A stretch of 64,000 nt of DNA from JANRLL01 sp033762715 (GCA_033762715.1 JANRLL010000012.1:124001-188000); one strand, 5' to 3'; shown: positions 53,097 through 63,220, counted from the first letter of the stretch. Numbers and translations: made by a program. Notes: generated by a model from the sequence alone, not told the origin.

Positions 53097-54931
53097 GCTA
53101 CTTCCTCCATCGGACTGCGACGATCAAAAATAAGATCTTCAGCCGCCTCTACTTCATGCTTAGGAATTTTATGCAGCGGCGCAATTTTACTGACATGAAT
53201 GATCGCGCCCGTCAGACCGCGCTTTTGCGCATGATCAAGATAGACCGAATTCAGCACGTGACGTGCGGCCGGATTAAGTCCAAAGGAAATATTAGAAAGA
53301 CCTAAAATAATTTGAATATCGGGCAATTCTTTTGCGATGCGCTCGATGGCCTCTAACGTCCACACGCCTAATTTACGATCGTCTTCATTGCCGGTGCAGA
53401 TAGTAAAGGTCAGCGGATCGATCAATAAATCACTCGGCGGCAGACCGTGCTGCTTGCAGCAAAAATCATACAAACGATGCGCAATCTCTAGTTTGCGATC
53501 GACATCTTTGGCCATGCCCTGCTCATCAATGGTGAGCGCAATCACAGCCGCACCATATTTTTTAGCCAACTCCATACGCTTTCTCGCGGGCTCTTCCCCG
53601 TCTTCAAAATTGATGGAGTTTAAGATGGCCTTACCGCCATAAAGTTTCAATGCGCTATCGAGCACAATCAGTTCGGTTGAATCAATCACCAGCGGTGCTG
53701 TCACCGTGCCGCGCAGGCGGGTGACCACTTCGGTCATATCGCGCACCTCATCGCGCCCGACAAAGGCCGTGCAAATATCGAGCGTATGGGAGCCTTCGCG
53801 CACTTGCTCTTTGGCCATATCGACGCACGTATCCCAATCTTCGGCTTCTTGTGCTTCACGAAATTTTTTGGAGCCGTTGGCATTGCAGCGCTCGCCTATC
53901 GCCATAACCGCATTTTCCTGACGCAGCGGTTCTTGTTGAAAAAGCGAGGCCACACTCGGCACCCAGTGATGGCTGCGCTGCGTGGGGGCTGGCCGGCGTT
54001 TGCCTTTTTCCTGTTGTTCCAACATGGCATTAAGCGCAGCAATGTGATTCTCATTAGTGCCGCAACAGCCGCCGATGATATGGATACCGTCTTCTTTTAA
54101 AAAGCGCTCCATCCATTTGGCCATATCGGGCGGCGAGAGCGGAAAGTGCACATGGCCCTGATGCATTTCCGGCAAGCCGGCATTGGGTAGAATCGAGATT
54201 TTGCCTGGCCAGTTTTGCGACAACCAACGCACATGGTCAGCCATTTCCTGCGGACCGGTGGCGCAATTCAACCCAATAATTGGCACATCGAGCGCATGAA
54301 TCACCGTAGCAGCCGCTGCAATATCAGCGCCAACCAATAGCGTACCGGTGGTCTCCACCGTGACTTGTACCATAATCGGCAAATCGACATTTGCTGTTTT
54401 CATTGCGACTTTAGCGGCATTGACACAGGCCTTAATGGCCAGCGGATCCTGCGCGGTTTCAACCAGGATCGCATCAGCCCTACCTTCAATGAGACCCTGC
54501 ACTTGCGGAATCATGCCCGCTTCCAGCTCGTCATAGCCAATATGGCCGAGGCTTGGAAGTTTGGTGCCAGGACCAATCGCGCCGATTACAAAACGCTTGC
54601 GGCCATCATGGGCGAATTCGGCAATGGCTTCATGGGCAAGCTCGCAGGCACGACGGTTGATTTCCACCGCTTTATCCGACAGCTCAAACTCGCCGAGAGT
54701 GATTTTGGAGCCGCCAAAGGTGTTGGTTTCAATGGCATCCGAGCCGGCTGCCAAATATTTGATATGCACGCCGCGCACAAAGTCGGGACGCGATAAGTTT
54801 AAGATTTCCGAGCAGTTTTCTTGGCCCCAGTAATCTTCTTCGACCTTCAAATCCGCTGCCTGGATCTGCGTACCCATAGCGCCATCCAGCAGTAAAATCT
54901 GTTGATTAATAAAATCGAGAAAATTGCTCAC
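53093..54931 (-). CDS. metH: Methionine synthase, homocysteine- and folate-binding half
   Basis: 612 residues equivalent to the N-terminal half of MetH. The homocysteine barrel (about 1-310) has LLDGAMGTQIQ, GLNCATGP and GGCCGTNENH with the zinc cysteines. The pterin-binding barrel (about 335-600) has GERCNANGSKKFREA, DICTAFVGRDEV and GLSNISFGLNPAARH. The start is GTG with GAAGAG upstream. The cobalamin half lies about 2.5 kb further on, also on the minus strand. Confidence 0.93.
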   Translation of the reverse strand: MSNFLDFINQQILLLDGAMGTQIQAADLKVEEDYWGQENCSEILNLSRPDFVRGVHIKYLAAGSDAIETNTFGGSKITLGEFELSDKAVEINRRACELAHEAIAEFAHDGRKRFVIGAIGPGTKLPSLGHIGYDELEAGMIPQVQGLIEGRADAILVETAQDPLAIKACVNAAKVAMKTANVDLPIMVQVTVETTGTLLVGADIAAAATVIHALDVPIIGLNCATGPQEMADHVRWLSQNWPGKISILPNAGLPEMHQGHVHFPLSPPDMAKWMERFLKEDGIHIIGGCCGTNENHIAALNAMLEQQEKGKRRPAPTQRSHHWVPSVASLFQQEPLRQENAVMAIGERCNANGSKKFREAQEAEDWDTCVDMAKEQVREGSHTLDICTAFVGRDEVRDMTEVVTRLRGTVTAPLVIDSTELIVLDSALKLYGGKAILNSINFEDGEEPARKRMELAKKYGAAVIALTIDEQGMAKDVDRKLEIAHRLYDFCCKQHGLPPSDLLIDPLTFTICTGNEDDRKLGVWTLEAIERIAKELPDIQIILGLSNISFGLNPAARHVLNSVYLDHAQKRGLTGAIIHVSKIAPLHKIPKHEVEAAEDLIFDRRSPMEEVA

Positions 54932-54984
54932 GTGGCTCTTCCATTTGGGTGACTTTAGTTTCTATATAGGTTAGATATTCTCCT

Positions 54985-56367
54985 ATGGCAAAGTCAACTT
55001 CGCGTTTTACCTGTCAATCCTGCGGCGCAATTCACCCCAAATGGTCGGGAAAATGCGATGATTGCGGATCGTGGAACTGTATCGTTGAAGAGGCGATGGA
55101 TGCCACTCCCAAAGGCCTATCGTCGGGTAAAGGCAAGAAAATCGAATGGACCGCACTCGATAATAATGAGGGCGAGGCGCCGCGCCGGCAAACCGGCATC
55201 AGCGAACTCGATCGCGTTTTAGGTGGCGGATTGGTAGCCGGTTCTGCGGTGCTGATTGGCGGTGACCCTGGCATTGGTAAATCCACCATCTTGCTACAAG
55301 CCGTGGCAGCCGCAGCCAAATTGGGCATTACCAGCGCCTATATTTCCGGTGAAGAGTCGGTCGCGCAAGTAAGCCTGCGCGCTAAGCGCTTAGGCCTGGC
55401 CAGCAAAGCCGTAGAGATCGCCTCAGCTACCTCAGTGCGCGATATTATCGCAACTCTCGATACACCGAATCCACCGGAACTGGTGATTATCGATTCGGTG
55501 CAGACCATGTTTTTAGATAATCTCGATGCCGCACCCGGCACGGTAAGCCAGGTACGCGCAGCGAGTCATGAGTTGATAAAACTCGCCAAAAAGCGGGGAA
55601 TCACTCTGTTTTTAGTCGGGCATGTCACTAAAGATGGGCAAATTGCCGGACCGCGCGTGCTTGAACATATGGTCGATACGGTGCTTTATTTTGAAGGTGA
55701 GCGCGGCCATCAATTCCGCATTTTACGCTCAGTTAAAAACCGCTTCGGCAGCACGGATGAAATCGGCGTGTTTGAGATGACCGATAGTGGCCTCAAAGAA
55801 GTTGCCAACCCATCGATGTTATTTTTATCCAACCGTGATCAGCCAATCAGCGGCGCCTGCGTATTTGCTGGAATGGAAGGATCACGGCCACTTTTGGTGG
55901 AAATCCAAGCTCTGGTTTCGCCGTCTTACATGAGCTCGCCTAGGCGCGCAGTGGTCGGCTGGGATTCCAACCGCTTGGCGATGATTTTAGCGGTGCTGGA
56001 GACACGCTGCGGTATCCGCTTTTCTGATAAAGAAGTCTATTTAAGCGTGGCCGGCGGCATCCGCATCAATGAGCCTGCTGCCGATCTGGCCGTTGCCGGT
56101 GCCCTGCTTTCAGCGCTCTATGATATAGCATTGCCATCCGCTTGCGTTTTATTTGGCGAAATTGGTTTATCCGGCGAAATACGCTCGGTTGCCCGCGCTG
56201 AGATGCGACTCAAGGAAAGTGAGAAGCTAGGCTTTACAGCTGCTTATATCCCTAAAACCAGTGCATTTAAGGGTTTGACGATCGCAATAAACCATGTAGA
56301 AACAGTGGCATCGCTGGCACGCGGATTATTCGGTGCCAATGCACGTAAAAAAACGGACGCCGCATGA
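54985..56367 (+). CDS. radA: DNA repair protein RadA
   Basis: 460 residues. The N-terminal zinc finger (Cys10, 13, 24, 27: CQSC..CDDC), Walker A GGDPGIGKST, the RadA-specific KNRFGSTDEIGVFEM and a C-terminal Lon-like domain are all present. It helps process recombination intermediates. Its stop overlaps cvpA (ATGA). Confidence 0.97.
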   Translation: MAKSTSRFTCQSCGAIHPKWSGKCDDCGSWNCIVEEAMDATPKGLSSGKGKKIEWTALDNNEGEAPRRQTGISELDRVLGGGLVAGSAVLIGGDPGIGKSTILLQAVAAAAKLGITSAYISGEESVAQVSLRAKRLGLASKAVEIASATSVRDIIATLDTPNPPELVIIDSVQTMFLDNLDAAPGTVSQVRAASHELIKLAKKRGITLFLVGHVTKDGQIAGPRVLEHMVDTVLYFEGERGHQFRILRSVKNRFGSTDEIGVFEMTDSGLKEVANPSMLFLSNRDQPISGACVFAGMEGSRPLLVEIQALVSPSYMSSPRRAVVGWDSNRLAMILAVLETRCGIRFSDKEVYLSVAGGIRINEPAADLAVAGALLSALYDIALPSACVLFGEIGLSGEIRSVARAEMRLKESEKLGFTAAYIPKTSAFKGLTIAINHVETVASLARGLFGANARKKTDAA

Positions 56368-57005
56368 TTGAAACACAATTAAATCTGTTCGATGCCACCG
56401 TCATTGCTGTGATGGTACTTTCTTGTTTATTTGCCTTTTTCCGCGGGTTTGTGCGCGAAATTTTATCGCTATCTGCCTGGATTGGCGCAGGTATTATCAC
56501 TCTCTATTATTTTCCGCACGCAGCGGAAATCTTCAAACCGTATTTCAAAAACCCAACCGCCGCCTCCGGTGTGGGCACACTTGCGGTCTATATTGGCGCC
56601 TTGTTTGGGCTTTCGCTGCTTAACATGCTGATTCTAAAATTCGTCAAAAGCGGCAGTGACGTGGGGATGCTCGATAATATGCTGGGGCTTATTTTCGGCT
56701 TTTTGCGCGGTGCTTTTATCTTATCGCTGGGTTATCTGGTGATTACGGTGGCCATGCCGGAAAAAGAGCGCCCCGACTGGCTAAAAGAAGCAAAAACCCG
56801 CATTTATGTTGAAAAAGGATCTATGATTTTGACGCGTCTTGCGCCACAATACATCAACGAGATTAAAGAGCTGCAGGAAAACGCAAATAATCGTAAGGAT
56901 GATGAACTCGATATCCGCGATGATTTAGGCAGCCACGATAATTATCGAAAATATGATCAAGAATATATTCGCAAGATGATTGGCGATACGGGCGATACGC
57001 AATGA
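56364..57005 (+). CDS. cvpA: CvpA-family membrane protein
   Basis: 213 residues with four membrane segments (about 10-30, 35-52, 66-90 and 108-130) and an acidic, Asp/Tyr-rich cytoplasmic tail. FRGFVREILSLSAWIGAG is the family signature. Linked to colicin V production and envelope maintenance in E. coli. It overlaps radA and purF by four bases on each side. Confidence 0.92.
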   Translation: MIETQLNLFDATVIAVMVLSCLFAFFRGFVREILSLSAWIGAGIITLYYFPHAAEIFKPYFKNPTAASGVGTLAVYIGALFGLSLLNMLILKFVKSGSDVGMLDNMLGLIFGFLRGAFILSLGYLVITVAMPEKERPDWLKEAKTRIYVEKGSMILTRLAPQYINEIKELQENANNRKDDELDIRDDLGSHDNYRKYDQEYIRKMIGDTGDTQ

Positions 57006-58462
57006 CCCTAACTACCCATCCGTTTGACGATGATAAGCTGCATGAAGAATGCGGCGTGTTTGGCATATGGGGCCATCAGGATGCGGCCGCGCATACTGCT
57101 TTGGGTCTGCATGCGCTACAGCATCGCGGTCAGGAAGCAGCCGGTATTGTAAGCCACAACGGCAAACAATTTTATTCGCACCGCGCGCTTGGATTGGTCG
57201 GCGATAATTTTAATTCAGCCGAGGTGATCGGCAAGCTGCCAGGCAGCGTGGCTATCGGTCATAACCGCTATTCCACCACAGGTGATACGCTGCTTCGCAA
57301 CGTACAGCCGCTTTATGGCGATTTCTCGTTCGGCGGCTTGGCCGTTGCGCATAATGGTAACCTTACCAACGCTATGACGCTGCGCAAACAGCTGATCGAT
57401 ATTGGTTGCTTGTTTCAGTCCACATCAGACACCGAAGTGATTGTCCATCTGCTTGCACTGTCTAAGCAAAGCACGGTTGCTGACCGTCTGGTGGATGCGC
57501 TTAATCGTATTGAGGGTGCCTATTCATTGGTGGTGCTTTCAAACGGTGCGATGATTGGCGTGCGCGATCCATATGGGGTGCGGCCTTTAGTGCTGGGCAA
57601 GCTGGGTGATAGCATCTTACTGGCGTCGGAAACCTGCGCACTTGATATTGTCGGCGCGCAATATGTGCGCGATGTTGAACCAGGTGAGATGGTAATTATC
57701 TCGCAAGAAGGTATGCGCTCTTTTAAACCGTTCACCAAGGTTGAAAAGCGTTTTTGCATTTTTGAATATGTCTATTTTTCGCGTCCCGATTCGGTCAGCG
57801 AAGGTAGAAACGTTTATGAAGTACGTCAGCGCATTGGCGCGCAGCTAGCGCTCGAAGCGCCGGTGCATGCGGATGTAGTGGTTCCGGTTCCCGATTCCGG
57901 TATCCCAGGCGCGCTGGGCTATGCCAAAGAATCCGGCATTCCATTTGAACTGGGCATTATCCGCAACCATTATGTTGGCCGTACGTTTATTGAGCCATCT
58001 GATCATGTGCGTCATTTGGGCGTAAAGCTCAAACATAACGGCAACCGTGCTATGCTGGAAGGCAAGCGCGTGGTGCTGGTGGATGATTCGATCGTGCGTG
58101 GCACCACCTCGAAAAAAATTGTAAATATGGTGCGCGAAGCAGGCGCTTCGGAAGTGCATATGCGTATCGCAAGCCCGCCAACCACGCATTCCTGTTTTTA
58201 TGGCGTTGATACTCCAACGCGCGATCAACTGATGGCAGCACAACATAGCGTGCTGGAAATGGCCAAGCTGATCAATGCCGACAGTCTCGCCTTTATTTCT
58301 CTCAACGGCCTGCATCGCGCCGTATCAGGCAACCCTCGCAATAGCGCCAGTCCGCAATATTGCGATGCGTGTTTCAGCGGCGAGTATCCGATTGCACTCA
58401 CCGATGCTGGCGCCACGCTCGGATGTGGCCAAAAAGATTTATTTGGCGCTGCTAAACTATAA
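57002..58462 (+). CDS. purF: Amidophosphoribosyltransferase
   Basis: It catalyses the first step of purine synthesis, PRPP + glutamine to phosphoribosylamine. 486 residues. Cys17 (HEECGVFGIWG) becomes the N-terminal nucleophile after removal of a short propeptide. HNRYSTTG, NGNLTN and the PRPP loop VVLVDDSIVRGTT are present. It is coupled to cvpA by an ATGA overlap. Confidence 0.97.
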   Translation: MTLTTHPFDDDKLHEECGVFGIWGHQDAAAHTALGLHALQHRGQEAAGIVSHNGKQFYSHRALGLVGDNFNSAEVIGKLPGSVAIGHNRYSTTGDTLLRNVQPLYGDFSFGGLAVAHNGNLTNAMTLRKQLIDIGCLFQSTSDTEVIVHLLALSKQSTVADRLVDALNRIEGAYSLVVLSNGAMIGVRDPYGVRPLVLGKLGDSILLASETCALDIVGAQYVRDVEPGEMVIISQEGMRSFKPFTKVEKRFCIFEYVYFSRPDSVSEGRNVYEVRQRIGAQLALEAPVHADVVVPVPDSGIPGALGYAKESGIPFELGIIRNHYVGRTFIEPSDHVRHLGVKLKHNGNRAMLEGKRVVLVDDSIVRGTTSKKIVNMVREAGASEVHMRIASPPTTHSCFYGVDTPTRDQLMAAQHSVLEMAKLINADSLAFISLNGLHRAVSGNPRNSASPQYCDACFSGEYPIALTDAGATLGCGQKDLFGAAKL

Positions 58463-59193
58463 TGCTCTTTGCCAAGCGCCACATGCCGTCTGAATCCCTT
58501 AAAAACCGTATAGCTCTTATCACCGGCGCATCGCGCGGTATTGGGCAAGCCGTTGCCATACGCTTTGCCCAAGAAGGCGCCCATGTCATTTTAGTGGCGC
58601 GTGACGTGAAAGGGCTAGAAGCAACCGATGATGCCATCCGCGCAATTGGCGGCAATGCGACATTGGTGCCGATGGATCTGAGTGATTCCAGCCTGATTGA
58701 GTTGTTGGCGCAGCAAATCGCGGAGCGTTATGGCAAGCTCGATATATTGGTAGGCAATGCCGGTCTCTTAGGCGAACTCACCCCCATGCCGCATTTGGCA
58801 CCTGACATTTGGCAGCAAACCCTCGATGTAAATCTAACCGCAAACTTTCAGCTAATCCGCTGTTTTGATGCGCTGCTTAAACAATCGGATGCGCCGCGCG
58901 CCCTGTTTGTAACCTCCGGCGTTGCGTCGCGCTTGCCAGCCTATTGGGGCATTTATGCGGTCAGCAAAGCCGCGCTCGATGCGCTGGTGAAGGTGTATGC
59001 AGCAGAGAATATTAACTCCGCCCTTCGCATCAATTTAATCAGCCCTGGTGAAGTGCGCACCCGCATGCATGCCCAGGCCTTCCCTGGCGCCGATCCCGAG
59101 ACCTACGCGCCTCCTGATGCAGTGACCGATGTTTTTGTACGTTTAGCATCGCCCGCTTGCACGGATCATGGTAAGATCCACAACGCTCAATAA
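58462..59193 (+). CDS. Short-chain dehydrogenase/reductase
   Basis: 243 residues with the cofactor motif TGASRGIGQAVA, NAGLLGE and the catalytic Ser / YAVSK set (YWGIYAVSKAALDALV). A member next to purF is common in alphaproteobacteria. The substrate is unknown. The start overlaps the purF stop (TAATG); a second ATG seven codons in is possible. Confidence 0.9.
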   Translation: MLFAKRHMPSESLKNRIALITGASRGIGQAVAIRFAQEGAHVILVARDVKGLEATDDAIRAIGGNATLVPMDLSDSSLIELLAQQIAERYGKLDILVGNAGLLGELTPMPHLAPDIWQQTLDVNLTANFQLIRCFDALLKQSDAPRALFVTSGVASRLPAYWGIYAVSKAALDALVKVYAAENINSALRINLISPGEVRTRMHAQAFPGADPETYAPPDAVTDVFVRLASPACTDHGKIHNAQ

Positions 59194-59205
59194 CGGAGGT
59201 TGCCT

Positions 59206-59862
59206 ATGTCACTGATGGATGCTTTTGCGCGCGCCATTTCATCGCTCTTTACCGGTGCGATGCTGAAGATCACCGTGCTATCGCTAGTCATCACCGGCGC
59301 CGTATTGCTAGCGTTTATATTTATCGCCAGCAGTGTATTTGCCATCGTCTTCCAAGGCAGCTGGGTCTTAGCCGTAGCCGGCAGTTTAAGTGCGATCTTG
59401 TTTGCCTGGTTTTTGTTCCCAGGCATTATGCCCATTATTATCAACTTCTTCGATCAACGCATTATCAATACTATCGAGCGGCATGATTATCCTACTGCCA
59501 AGCCGATAACGACCGCGCCGTTCTGGCCCGAATTTTTGCACGATGCTAAATTTGCTGTGCTGGTGATAGGACTCAACATAGCAGTATTGCCACTCTATTT
59601 ATTTGTACCGCTCATACCCATTATATTCTATGGCCTAAACGGTTATCTGCTGGGGCGTGAATTTTTTATTATGGTTGCGCGCCGCCACCTTCCCCTACCC
59701 GAAGCACAGCTGCTCAGGCAGCGCCATAGCGGCTCAATCACTTTCTCCGGTATTGCGCTTGCTGTTATGGCCACCATTCCCGTGCTTAATTTGATCGCAC
59801 CTCTCTGGGGTATGGCTGTGATGACGCATCTATATCACCAGCTTCAACATAACCCTTCTTAA
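59206..59862 (+). CDS. EI24/CysZ-like membrane protein
   Basis: 218 residues with about five membrane segments; GREFFIMVARRHLPLPEAQLLRQRH and APLWGMAVMTHLYHQL match the EI24 domain. E. coli CysZ, a sulfate uptake protein, is a relative, but nothing here proves sulfate transport. ATG 59206 has a perfect GGAGGT; the longer frame starts with TTG. Confidence 0.85.
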   Translation: MSLMDAFARAISSLFTGAMLKITVLSLVITGAVLLAFIFIASSVFAIVFQGSWVLAVAGSLSAILFAWFLFPGIMPIIINFFDQRIINTIERHDYPTAKPITTAPFWPEFLHDAKFAVLVIGLNIAVLPLYLFVPLIPIIFYGLNGYLLGREFFIMVARRHLPLPEAQLLRQRHSGSITFSGIALAVMATIPVLNLIAPLWGMAVMTHLYHQLQHNPS

Positions 59863-59873
59863 ACGGAGAGTGC

Positions 59874-60536
59874 ATGACGCGCTTATACGGTGCCGCCTTA
59901 TCACCTTTTGTACGCAAAGTAGCCGTCTTATTAGAAGAAAAATCCATTACCTATGAATGGATTGCTGTGCGGCCGCATGATCGCAATCCTGATTTTCAAG
60001 CTATCAGCCCGCTGGGTAAAATACCAGCCTTCCAAGATGATCGCATAGCGCTGGCCGATTCATCGGTGATTAGTCTTTACCTTGAAAAAACCTACCCAGA
60101 GCCGGCACTCTATCCGACCGACACCGTCCAGTTTGCGCAAGCTTTATGGTTTGAAGAATTTTGTGATGGTGCCCTGGTGCCTGCCATGAGCGTTATTTAT
60201 TTCCAGAAGTTTTTCAACCCCACCTATTTGGCCAAACCCACCGATCAAGCGCTGCTTACCGAGGCGATTGAGGTCAAGGTTCCCCCTTTGCTGGATTATC
60301 TGGAATCGCAACTTGTCCTCAACCAATGGATCGTGGGCCAAGAATTCTCCATCGCCGACATCGCTCTGACGGTAGGGTTCTTGAATATGCAAATGGCGGG
60401 CTATCCCCTTGATTCCAAGCGCTATCCGAAGCTTACCGCCTATATCGAGCGCGCCTACGCCCGCCCTTCTTTTGTCAAAGTCAATGCCGCCACACGGGCT
60501 TTCTTGGCCACGGTAAAGGCAAAAGCCGCATCTTAA
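59874..60536 (+). CDS. Glutathione S-transferase family protein
   Basis: 220 residues. The N-terminal thioredoxin-like part (MTRLYGAALSPFVRKVAVLLEEKSI, GKIPAFQDD, ADSSVISLYLE) has the GSH-site features, with Ser/Pro rather than Cys as the likely active residue. The C-terminal helical part contains FSIADIALTVGFLNM. GGAG lies upstream of the ATG. Substrate unknown. Confidence 0.92.
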   Translation: MTRLYGAALSPFVRKVAVLLEEKSITYEWIAVRPHDRNPDFQAISPLGKIPAFQDDRIALADSSVISLYLEKTYPEPALYPTDTVQFAQALWFEEFCDGALVPAMSVIYFQKFFNPTYLAKPTDQALLTEAIEVKVPPLLDYLESQLVLNQWIVGQEFSIADIALTVGFLNMQMAGYPLDSKRYPKLTAYIERAYARPSFVKVNAATRAFLATVKAKAAS

Positions 60537-60593
60537 CTCTGGACAATTACTTGGTATTCTTTACTAAGAAATAAGACAGAGAAGGATGACGGT

Positions 60594-61301
60594 ATGTGTT
60601 GGAGTGGAGAAGCATCAGCAGCATTAGCAACGGTAGGGTTTGCCGGCACATTTTATGCCGCCTATAAAAAAGAGCCTACCGTATTATGGATGGCGCTGGG
60701 CTATTTCTCGTTAATGGAGCTTTTGCAGGCTTTCACCTATTCCGTTATCGATCAATGCGGCAATCCCTCGAATCAAGTCGCTACGCTACTGGGGTATTTG
60801 CATATTACCTTTCAGCCGTTCTTTATCATTGCAACCAGCCTCTATTTTATCGATCAGCACGTGGCGCGTAAAGTAGCGCCACTTTGCTATACGCTGTGCT
60901 TTATAAATGCGATCATGATGATTATTCGCGTCTATCCTTTCAGCTGGGCCGGCCATTGCGCGATGGGTGACATATTATGCGGTGAAATGCTTTGCTCGGT
61001 ACGTGGCACCTGGCATATCGCCTGGCTGGTGCCGCTTAACCAGATTTATGAAAACTTCCCGTGGTATTTCTTGATCGGATTTGGCCTGCCTATATTATTC
61101 GGCTCCTGGCGCTTTACGCTCTACCACATATTGACTGGCCCCTTACTTGCACGCGCGACCACCGACAATATGAATGAATGGCCGGCCGTATGGTGCTTAC
61201 TGTCCATCGGTTTGTTGCTCATCGTTGTCAAAACCCCCATCCGCAAAATACTGCATGTGCGTAGTTGGTGGCTATGGCGCTTCATTGCTGTAAAGAACTA
61301 A
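60594..61301 (+). CDS. DUF5765-type membrane protein, copy 1
   Basis: 235 residues with about six or seven membrane segments. It starts MCWSGEASAALATVGFA, followed by YFSLMELLQAFTYSVIDQCG and ends with NMNEWPAVWCLLSIGLLL. Cysteines are conserved with the next gene. GAAGGA lies upstream. Function unknown. Confidence 0.82.
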   Translation: MCWSGEASAALATVGFAGTFYAAYKKEPTVLWMALGYFSLMELLQAFTYSVIDQCGNPSNQVATLLGYLHITFQPFFIIATSLYFIDQHVARKVAPLCYTLCFINAIMMIIRVYPFSWAGHCAMGDILCGEMLCSVRGTWHIAWLVPLNQIYENFPWYFLIGFGLPILFGSWRFTLYHILTGPLLARATTDNMNEWPAVWCLLSIGLLLIVVKTPIRKILHVRSWWLWRFIAVKN

Positions 61302-61305
61302 GCCC

Positions 61306-62025
61306 ATGTGTTGGAGTGGAGAAGCATCAGCTGCATTAGCGGCAGTTGGATTTGCAAGCACTATATATGCCGTGCGTCGTAAAGATTCACCTTTGCTGTG
61401 GTTGCCGCTCGGCTATTTCTCGCTGATGGAACTGCTGCAGGCCTTTACCTATTCAGTGATTGACCAGTGCGGCCTGCCCTCGAACCAAATTGCCACTTTA
61501 TTGGGCTATCTGCATATCTGTTTTCAGCCCTTTTTCATCAATGCCGTCGCGCTCTATTTCATCGATCAGCAAGTCGCTAAAAAAATAGCGCCCTTTGCCT
61601 ATACGGTGTGTTTTGTGGCCGCCATTATGATGTTGATCAAGCTTTACCCCTTCCCTTGGGCCGAGCCATGCGATCCTGCTATTCGCCCCATGTGTGGTGA
61701 CTTACTCTGCGCTATCCATGGCACTTGGCATATTGCCTGGTCGGTGCCGATCAATGCCATTGCGAATTACGTGCCTTTTTATGCCATTGCCGGCTTCTTG
61801 CTGCCGCTTTGCTATGGCTCATGGCGTTGGACCATCTACCACATGCTCACCGGCCCCATCTTGGCGAGACTCACTACCAGCAATATGAACGAATGGCCGG
61901 CCGTGTGGTGCCTGCTTTCCATCGACCTGCTGCTGATCATCACCAATACGCGCGTGCGCAATTTTATGTATGTGCAACGTTGGCCGCTATGGAATAAGCT
62001 TGGCGCTAAGCCGCCTACTACTTAA
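61306..62025 (+). CDS. DUF5765-type membrane protein, copy 2
   Basis: 239 residues, a clear paralogue of the gene 4 bases upstream; the first 25 bases are identical and similarity runs through the whole length. It has the same membrane pattern and the same cysteines, with an added CDPAIRPMCGD loop. Its end overlaps the convergent icd by 8 bases. Confidence 0.82.
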   Translation: MCWSGEASAALAAVGFASTIYAVRRKDSPLLWLPLGYFSLMELLQAFTYSVIDQCGLPSNQIATLLGYLHICFQPFFINAVALYFIDQQVAKKIAPFAYTVCFVAAIMMLIKLYPFPWAEPCDPAIRPMCGDLLCAIHGTWHIAWSVPINAIANYVPFYAIAGFLLPLCYGSWRWTIYHMLTGPILARLTTSNMNEWPAVWCLLSIDLLLIITNTRVRNFMYVQRWPLWNKLGAKPPTT

Positions 62026-63220
62026 CCGATTGCTTTAAACGCTCATCGAGCTTGTCGAGAAACTGGTTGGTGGTAAGCCACGGCTGCTTCTCACCAATCA
62101 AGCTGGCCAGATCCTTGGTCATGAATCCAGCTTCTACCGTATCCACGCAGACTTTCTCGAGTGTATGAGCAAAGGCTTCGACATCCGGCGTGCCATCGAA
62201 TTTAGCACGGTAGCCCAGCCCCCGTGTCCAGGCAAAAATAGAGGCGATCGGATTGGTCGAGGTTTCTTTGCCTTTTTGGTGCTCCCGGTAATGGCGCGTC
62301 ACAGTACCGTGCGCCGCTTCGGCTTCTACGGTATTGCCATCAGGCGATAGCAGAACCGAGGTCATCAAGCCCAGCGAGCCAAAGCCTTGTGCCACCGTAT
62401 CAGATTGCACGTCGCCATCGTAGTTCTTACAAGCCCAGACAAACCCGCCCGACCATTTAAGCGCCATCGCCACCATGTCATCAATCAGGCGATGCTCATA
62501 GGTAATGCCTTTGTCGGCAAATTCCTTATCGAACACCTCTTGGAAAATATCCTTAAAGCGCCCGTCATAGGTTTTGAGAATGGTGTTTTTGGTGGAAAGA
62601 TACACTGGCCAGCCGCGCGCGACGCCGTAATTGAAGCAGGAACGGGCAAAGCCACGAATCGACTCATCCAAATTATACATACCCATCGCTACACCCGCCG
62701 CCGGAAAATCGAAGATTTCATGCGTGGTGGCAGCGCTACCGTCTTTAGGCGTGAAGGTCATGGTAAGCTTGCCCGCGCCCGGAATAAGAATGTCGGTTGC
62801 CTTATATTGATCGCCAAAAGCATGGCGGCCAATCACAATCGGCTGCGTCCAACCCGGCACTAAGCGCGGGACGTTTTTGCAGATAATCGGTTCACGAAAT
62901 ACCGTACCATCTAGAATATTGCGGATGGTGCCGTTGGGCGACTTCCACATTTTCTTCAAATTGAATTCTTTTACCCGCGCTTCATCAGGGGTGATGGTTG
63001 CGCATTTGACGCCCACGCCATACTGCTTAATGGCCTGCGCAGCATCGACCGTAATCTTATCATCGGTCGCATCGCGGTTTTGCACCGATAGGTCATAATA
63101 TTTCAAATCGACATCGAGATAAGGCAGGATCAGTTTTTCCTTGATGAACTTCCAGATGATTCGGGTCATCTCATCGCCATCAATCTCAACAATCGGTTGT
63201 TTTACTTTAATTTTTGCCAT
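62018..63220 (-). CDS. icd: NADP-dependent isocitrate dehydrogenase
   Basis: This TCA cycle enzyme makes 2-oxoglutarate. 400 residues of the eukaryote-like subfamily (VEIDGDEMTRIIWKFIKEKL, KSPNGTIRNILDGTVFREPI, NYDGDVQSDTVAQGFGSLGLMTS, EAAHGTVTRHYR), common in alphaproteobacteria. A perfect AAGGAGG lies upstream of the ATG. The upstream region (63221-63568) also serves the cold-shock gene. Confidence 0.97.
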   Translation of the reverse strand: MAKIKVKQPIVEIDGDEMTRIIWKFIKEKLILPYLDVDLKYYDLSVQNRDATDDKITVDAAQAIKQYGVGVKCATITPDEARVKEFNLKKMWKSPNGTIRNILDGTVFREPIICKNVPRLVPGWTQPIVIGRHAFGDQYKATDILIPGAGKLTMTFTPKDGSAATTHEIFDFPAAGVAMGMYNLDESIRGFARSCFNYGVARGWPVYLSTKNTILKTYDGRFKDIFQEVFDKEFADKGITYEHRLIDDMVAMALKWSGGFVWACKNYDGDVQSDTVAQGFGSLGLMTSVLLSPDGNTVEAEAAHGTVTRHYREHQKGKETSTNPIASIFAWTRGLGYRAKFDGTPDVEAFAHTLEKVCVDTVEAGFMTKDLASLIGEKQPWLTTNQFLDKLDERLKQSVK

